From contig CAYIOB010000041.1 in assembly GCA_964364925.1 (NCBI GenBank), positions 1-7,521 of the forward strand: 7,521 nucleotides of DNA. Reading direction: 5' to 3'. Every line of letters begins with the position of its first letter. Position 1 is the stretch's first letter. Of this stretch, positions 6,275 through 7,521 are shown piece after piece. The notes below the pieces were generated by a model. It saw nothing but the letters and a program-made list of their open reading frames with translations. It was not told where the DNA came from and made no database searches. The translations under genes were made by a program, and so were the position numbers. Source of the stretch: JAMCZC01 sp964364925. GTDB lineage: Bacteria > Patescibacteriota > Microgenomatia > Levybacterales > UBA12049.

Positions 6275-7521
6275 ATGAGATTATTACAAAAGCTTGAAAA
6301 AATCCGGGATTTTTGGTTTTTATTAATAACTTCATTTTTCTTTTTTTTGCTCCGGCTTCCTTCCCTATTTGAACCTTACTGGTACGGTGACGAGGGAATT
6401 TACCAGGTTTTAGGCTCTGCAATGAACCAAAACAGGCTTTTGTACAGAGACATTTGGGACAACAAGCCTCCGCTTTTATATTTTGTTTACAGTTTATTTA
6501 ACTCGGATCAATTTTGGGTAAGACTTTTCTCTTTGATAGTCGGGATTTTAACCATTATTGCATTTTATATACTTTCTAAAAAATTGTTTACGCCGGGCGG
6601 CGGCGGAGAAAAAATAGTTTGGGCGTCAACCGCTCTTTTTGCCCTGCTCTTCGGATTGCCGCTTTTGGAAGGAAACATTGCCAACGCAGAAAACTTTATG
6701 CTTTTACCGATAATTACTGCCGGAATTTTAGTATTAAAATCTACGGAAACCTCGCCTCGACTCGCCTCGCGAAGCGGGTTCGGCGAAGCGGGCAAAATAC
6801 AAAATACTCGCCTCGATTCGGCCAGCCTTGCTGTTAGGCAGGCGAAGCGGGCAAAATACAAGATACTATTTATCGCAGGTTTTCTACTTAGCATTGCTTT
6901 TCTTTTTAAAATAGTTGCGCTTTTTGATTTTTCCGCCTTACTGGTTTTCCTGATTCTTGCAGATTCTTCTTTTTCTTTTAAGAACTTATTCAAAAGAAAA
7001 ACTTTGGTTTTTGAAATTGAAAAAGTTACCAGTTTCGTTCTGGGATTTGTTTTACCGATTACTCTAACTGCGGCTGTTTTCTTATTAAACGACGCAATTT
7101 CTTATTTTATAAAAGCAGTTCTTTTTTCTAACGTCGGGTATGTCGGTTACGGCAACAAACTTATTATTCCCCAAGGATTTTTAATATTAAAACTGATAAT
7201 CTTAGGTCTATTCTGTTTGTTTATTTATGCAAAAAGAAAGTCTCTATCATATCCCCTAATGTTTGTTTGGCTCTGGTTTGCGTTCTCCTTGTTTAACGCA
7301 TTTTTCTCCCAAAGACCTTACACGCATTATTTGCTGACACTTTTGCCTGCATTTTGCTTACTGGTTGGTCTTTATTTATTCGATAAAAAACGCCGGAGAT
7401 TTACTCTTTTGGTTTTGGCTTTGACTCTTATTATTGTTATAAAAAGCTTTTGGTTTTTTACCAGGTTCCCTTTTTACTATACAAATTTTATTTCGTTTAT
7501 AACAAATCAGAAAAGTGTATC
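6275..7521 (+). CDS. GT39-type (PMT/ArnT-like) membrane glycosyltransferase, 3' end missing
   Basis: The frame is open from the ATG at 6275 to the window edge, giving 415 codons plus two bases with no stop, so the C-terminus is unseen. Proteins of this superfamily take a sugar from a polyprenyl-phosphate carrier and attach it to lipid, glycan or protein on the outer face of the membrane. After the first helix (about 12-30) comes WYGDEGIYQV, with the Asp-Glu pair D39-E40 at the position of the family's catalytic acid, then LYRDIWDNKPPLLYF (56-70), a classic signature of the first outer loop. Many helices follow, and RPYTHYLLTLLP (347-358) resembles a late conserved segment. Residues about 159-197 are not family-like: they are encoded by a GC-rich repeat insertion between helices, probably in a loop. 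The start lies 18 bases after the GT2 stop. Acceptor and sugar are unknown. Confidence 0.88.
   Translation, partial: MRLLQKLEKIRDFWFLLITSFFFFLLRLPSLFEPYWYGDEGIYQVLGSAMNQNRLLYRDIWDNKPPLLYFVYSLFNSDQFWVRLFSLIVGILTIIAFYILSKKLFTPGGGGEKIVWASTALFALLFGLPLLEGNIANAENFMLLPIITAGILVLKSTETSPRLASRSGFGEAGKIQNTRLDSASLAVRQAKRAKYKILFIAGFLLSIAFLFKIVALFDFSALLVFLILADSSFSFKNLFKRKTLVFEIEKVTSFVLGFVLPITLTAAVFLLNDAISYFIKAVLFSNVGYVGYGNKLIIPQGFLILKLIILGLFCLFIYAKRKSLSYPLMFVWLWFAFSLFNAFFSQRPYTHYLLTLLPAFCLLVGLYLFDKKRRRFTLLVLALTLIIVIKSFWFFTRFPFYYTNFISFITNQKSV
6749..6867 (+). repeat. GC-rich palindromic repeat element inserted in frame in the GT39 gene
   Basis: This stretch is far richer in GC than the gene around it. CTCGCCTCG occurs three times (6751-6759, 6761-6769, 6807-6815) and CGAAGCGGG three times (6770-6778, 6784-6792, 6843-6851). 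The two motifs are near-complementary, so 6761-6778 forms an imperfect hairpin and 6812-6851 a longer one. The core of the longer one pairs 6821-6828 with 6836-6843 around a 7-base loop, with one A-A mismatch. A 27-base direct repeat with one mismatch lies at 6782-6808 and 6841-6867. Its copies are 59 bases apart and so are read in different frames. No stop is created. It resembles small palindromic elements such as the Rickettsia RPEs in behaviour only, not in sequence as far as I know. Confidence 0.85.

Noticed and set aside
6619..6837. Plus-strand 72-codon frame suggesting the GT39 gene is broken at the repeat.
   Set aside because: Translating from 6275 codon by codon gives an uninterrupted frame through the repeat to the window end, with family-like sequence on both sides.
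6749..6867. Insertion sequence or transposon.
   Set aside because: It is about 120 bases with no transposase and no clear terminal inverted repeats or short target duplication; a small palindromic repeat fits better.
6565..6993. Minus-strand open frame of 142 codons opposite the GT39 gene.
   Set aside because: It is antisense to a convincing membrane enzyme; its length owes much to the GC-rich repeat lacking stops on both strands.

Overview
The window looks like a piece of a small, AT-rich bacterial genome of the Candidate Phyla Radiation (Patescibacteria), most likely the Microgenomates branch. This is inferred from the kinds of proteins present: a short methionyl-tRNA synthetase ending in PLFPRV, a CPR-style three-helix protein, a secreted protein of a type I associate with CPR genomes, a two-ended membrane GT2 and a GT39 enzyme. 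Tight gene packing and the near absence of Shine-Dalgarno (SD) sites agree with it. There is no rRNA or marker phylogeny here, so the phylum is not proven. TGA is used as a normal stop (end of tatD), which argues against the TGA=Gly lineages.

Layout: 1-124 is a divergent promoter region, with a probable gene leaving to the left on the minus strand. 125-457 (+) is a small membrane protein with a heptamer repeat array inside its coding region. 458-529 is a short spacer holding two overlapping, mutually exclusive palindromes. 530-1969 (+) is metG. 1979-3124 (-) is a divergent class II fructose-1,6-bisphosphatase (GlpX family), convergent with metG and richer in GC than its neighbours. 3125-3271 is a divergent promoter region. 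3272-3907 (+) is a membrane-anchored exported protein of unknown function. 3951-4745 (+) is a TatD-family metal-dependent nuclease. It overlaps 4742-6256 (+), a processive-type membrane GT2 glycosyltransferase. 6275-7521 (+) is a GT39-type membrane glycosyltransferase cut off by the window end, carrying an in-frame GC-rich palindromic repeat insertion.

Taken together these are housekeeping functions (Met-tRNA charging, sugar phosphate metabolism, nuclease) beside envelope glycan assembly: the GT2 probably makes or extends a lipid-linked sugar or exported glycan, and the GT39 would transfer sugar from a polyprenyl-phosphate donor at the outer face of the membrane. The most notable signals are not in the gene list. 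First, a -10-like hexamer lies 6 or 7 bases before the ATG of five genes, with no SD, which points to leaderless transcripts. Second, three unrelated repeat types sit in or beside genes, two of them inside coding sequence without breaking the frame. I found no mobile element, CRISPR array, tRNA or rRNA, and no clearly new defence or biosynthetic system.
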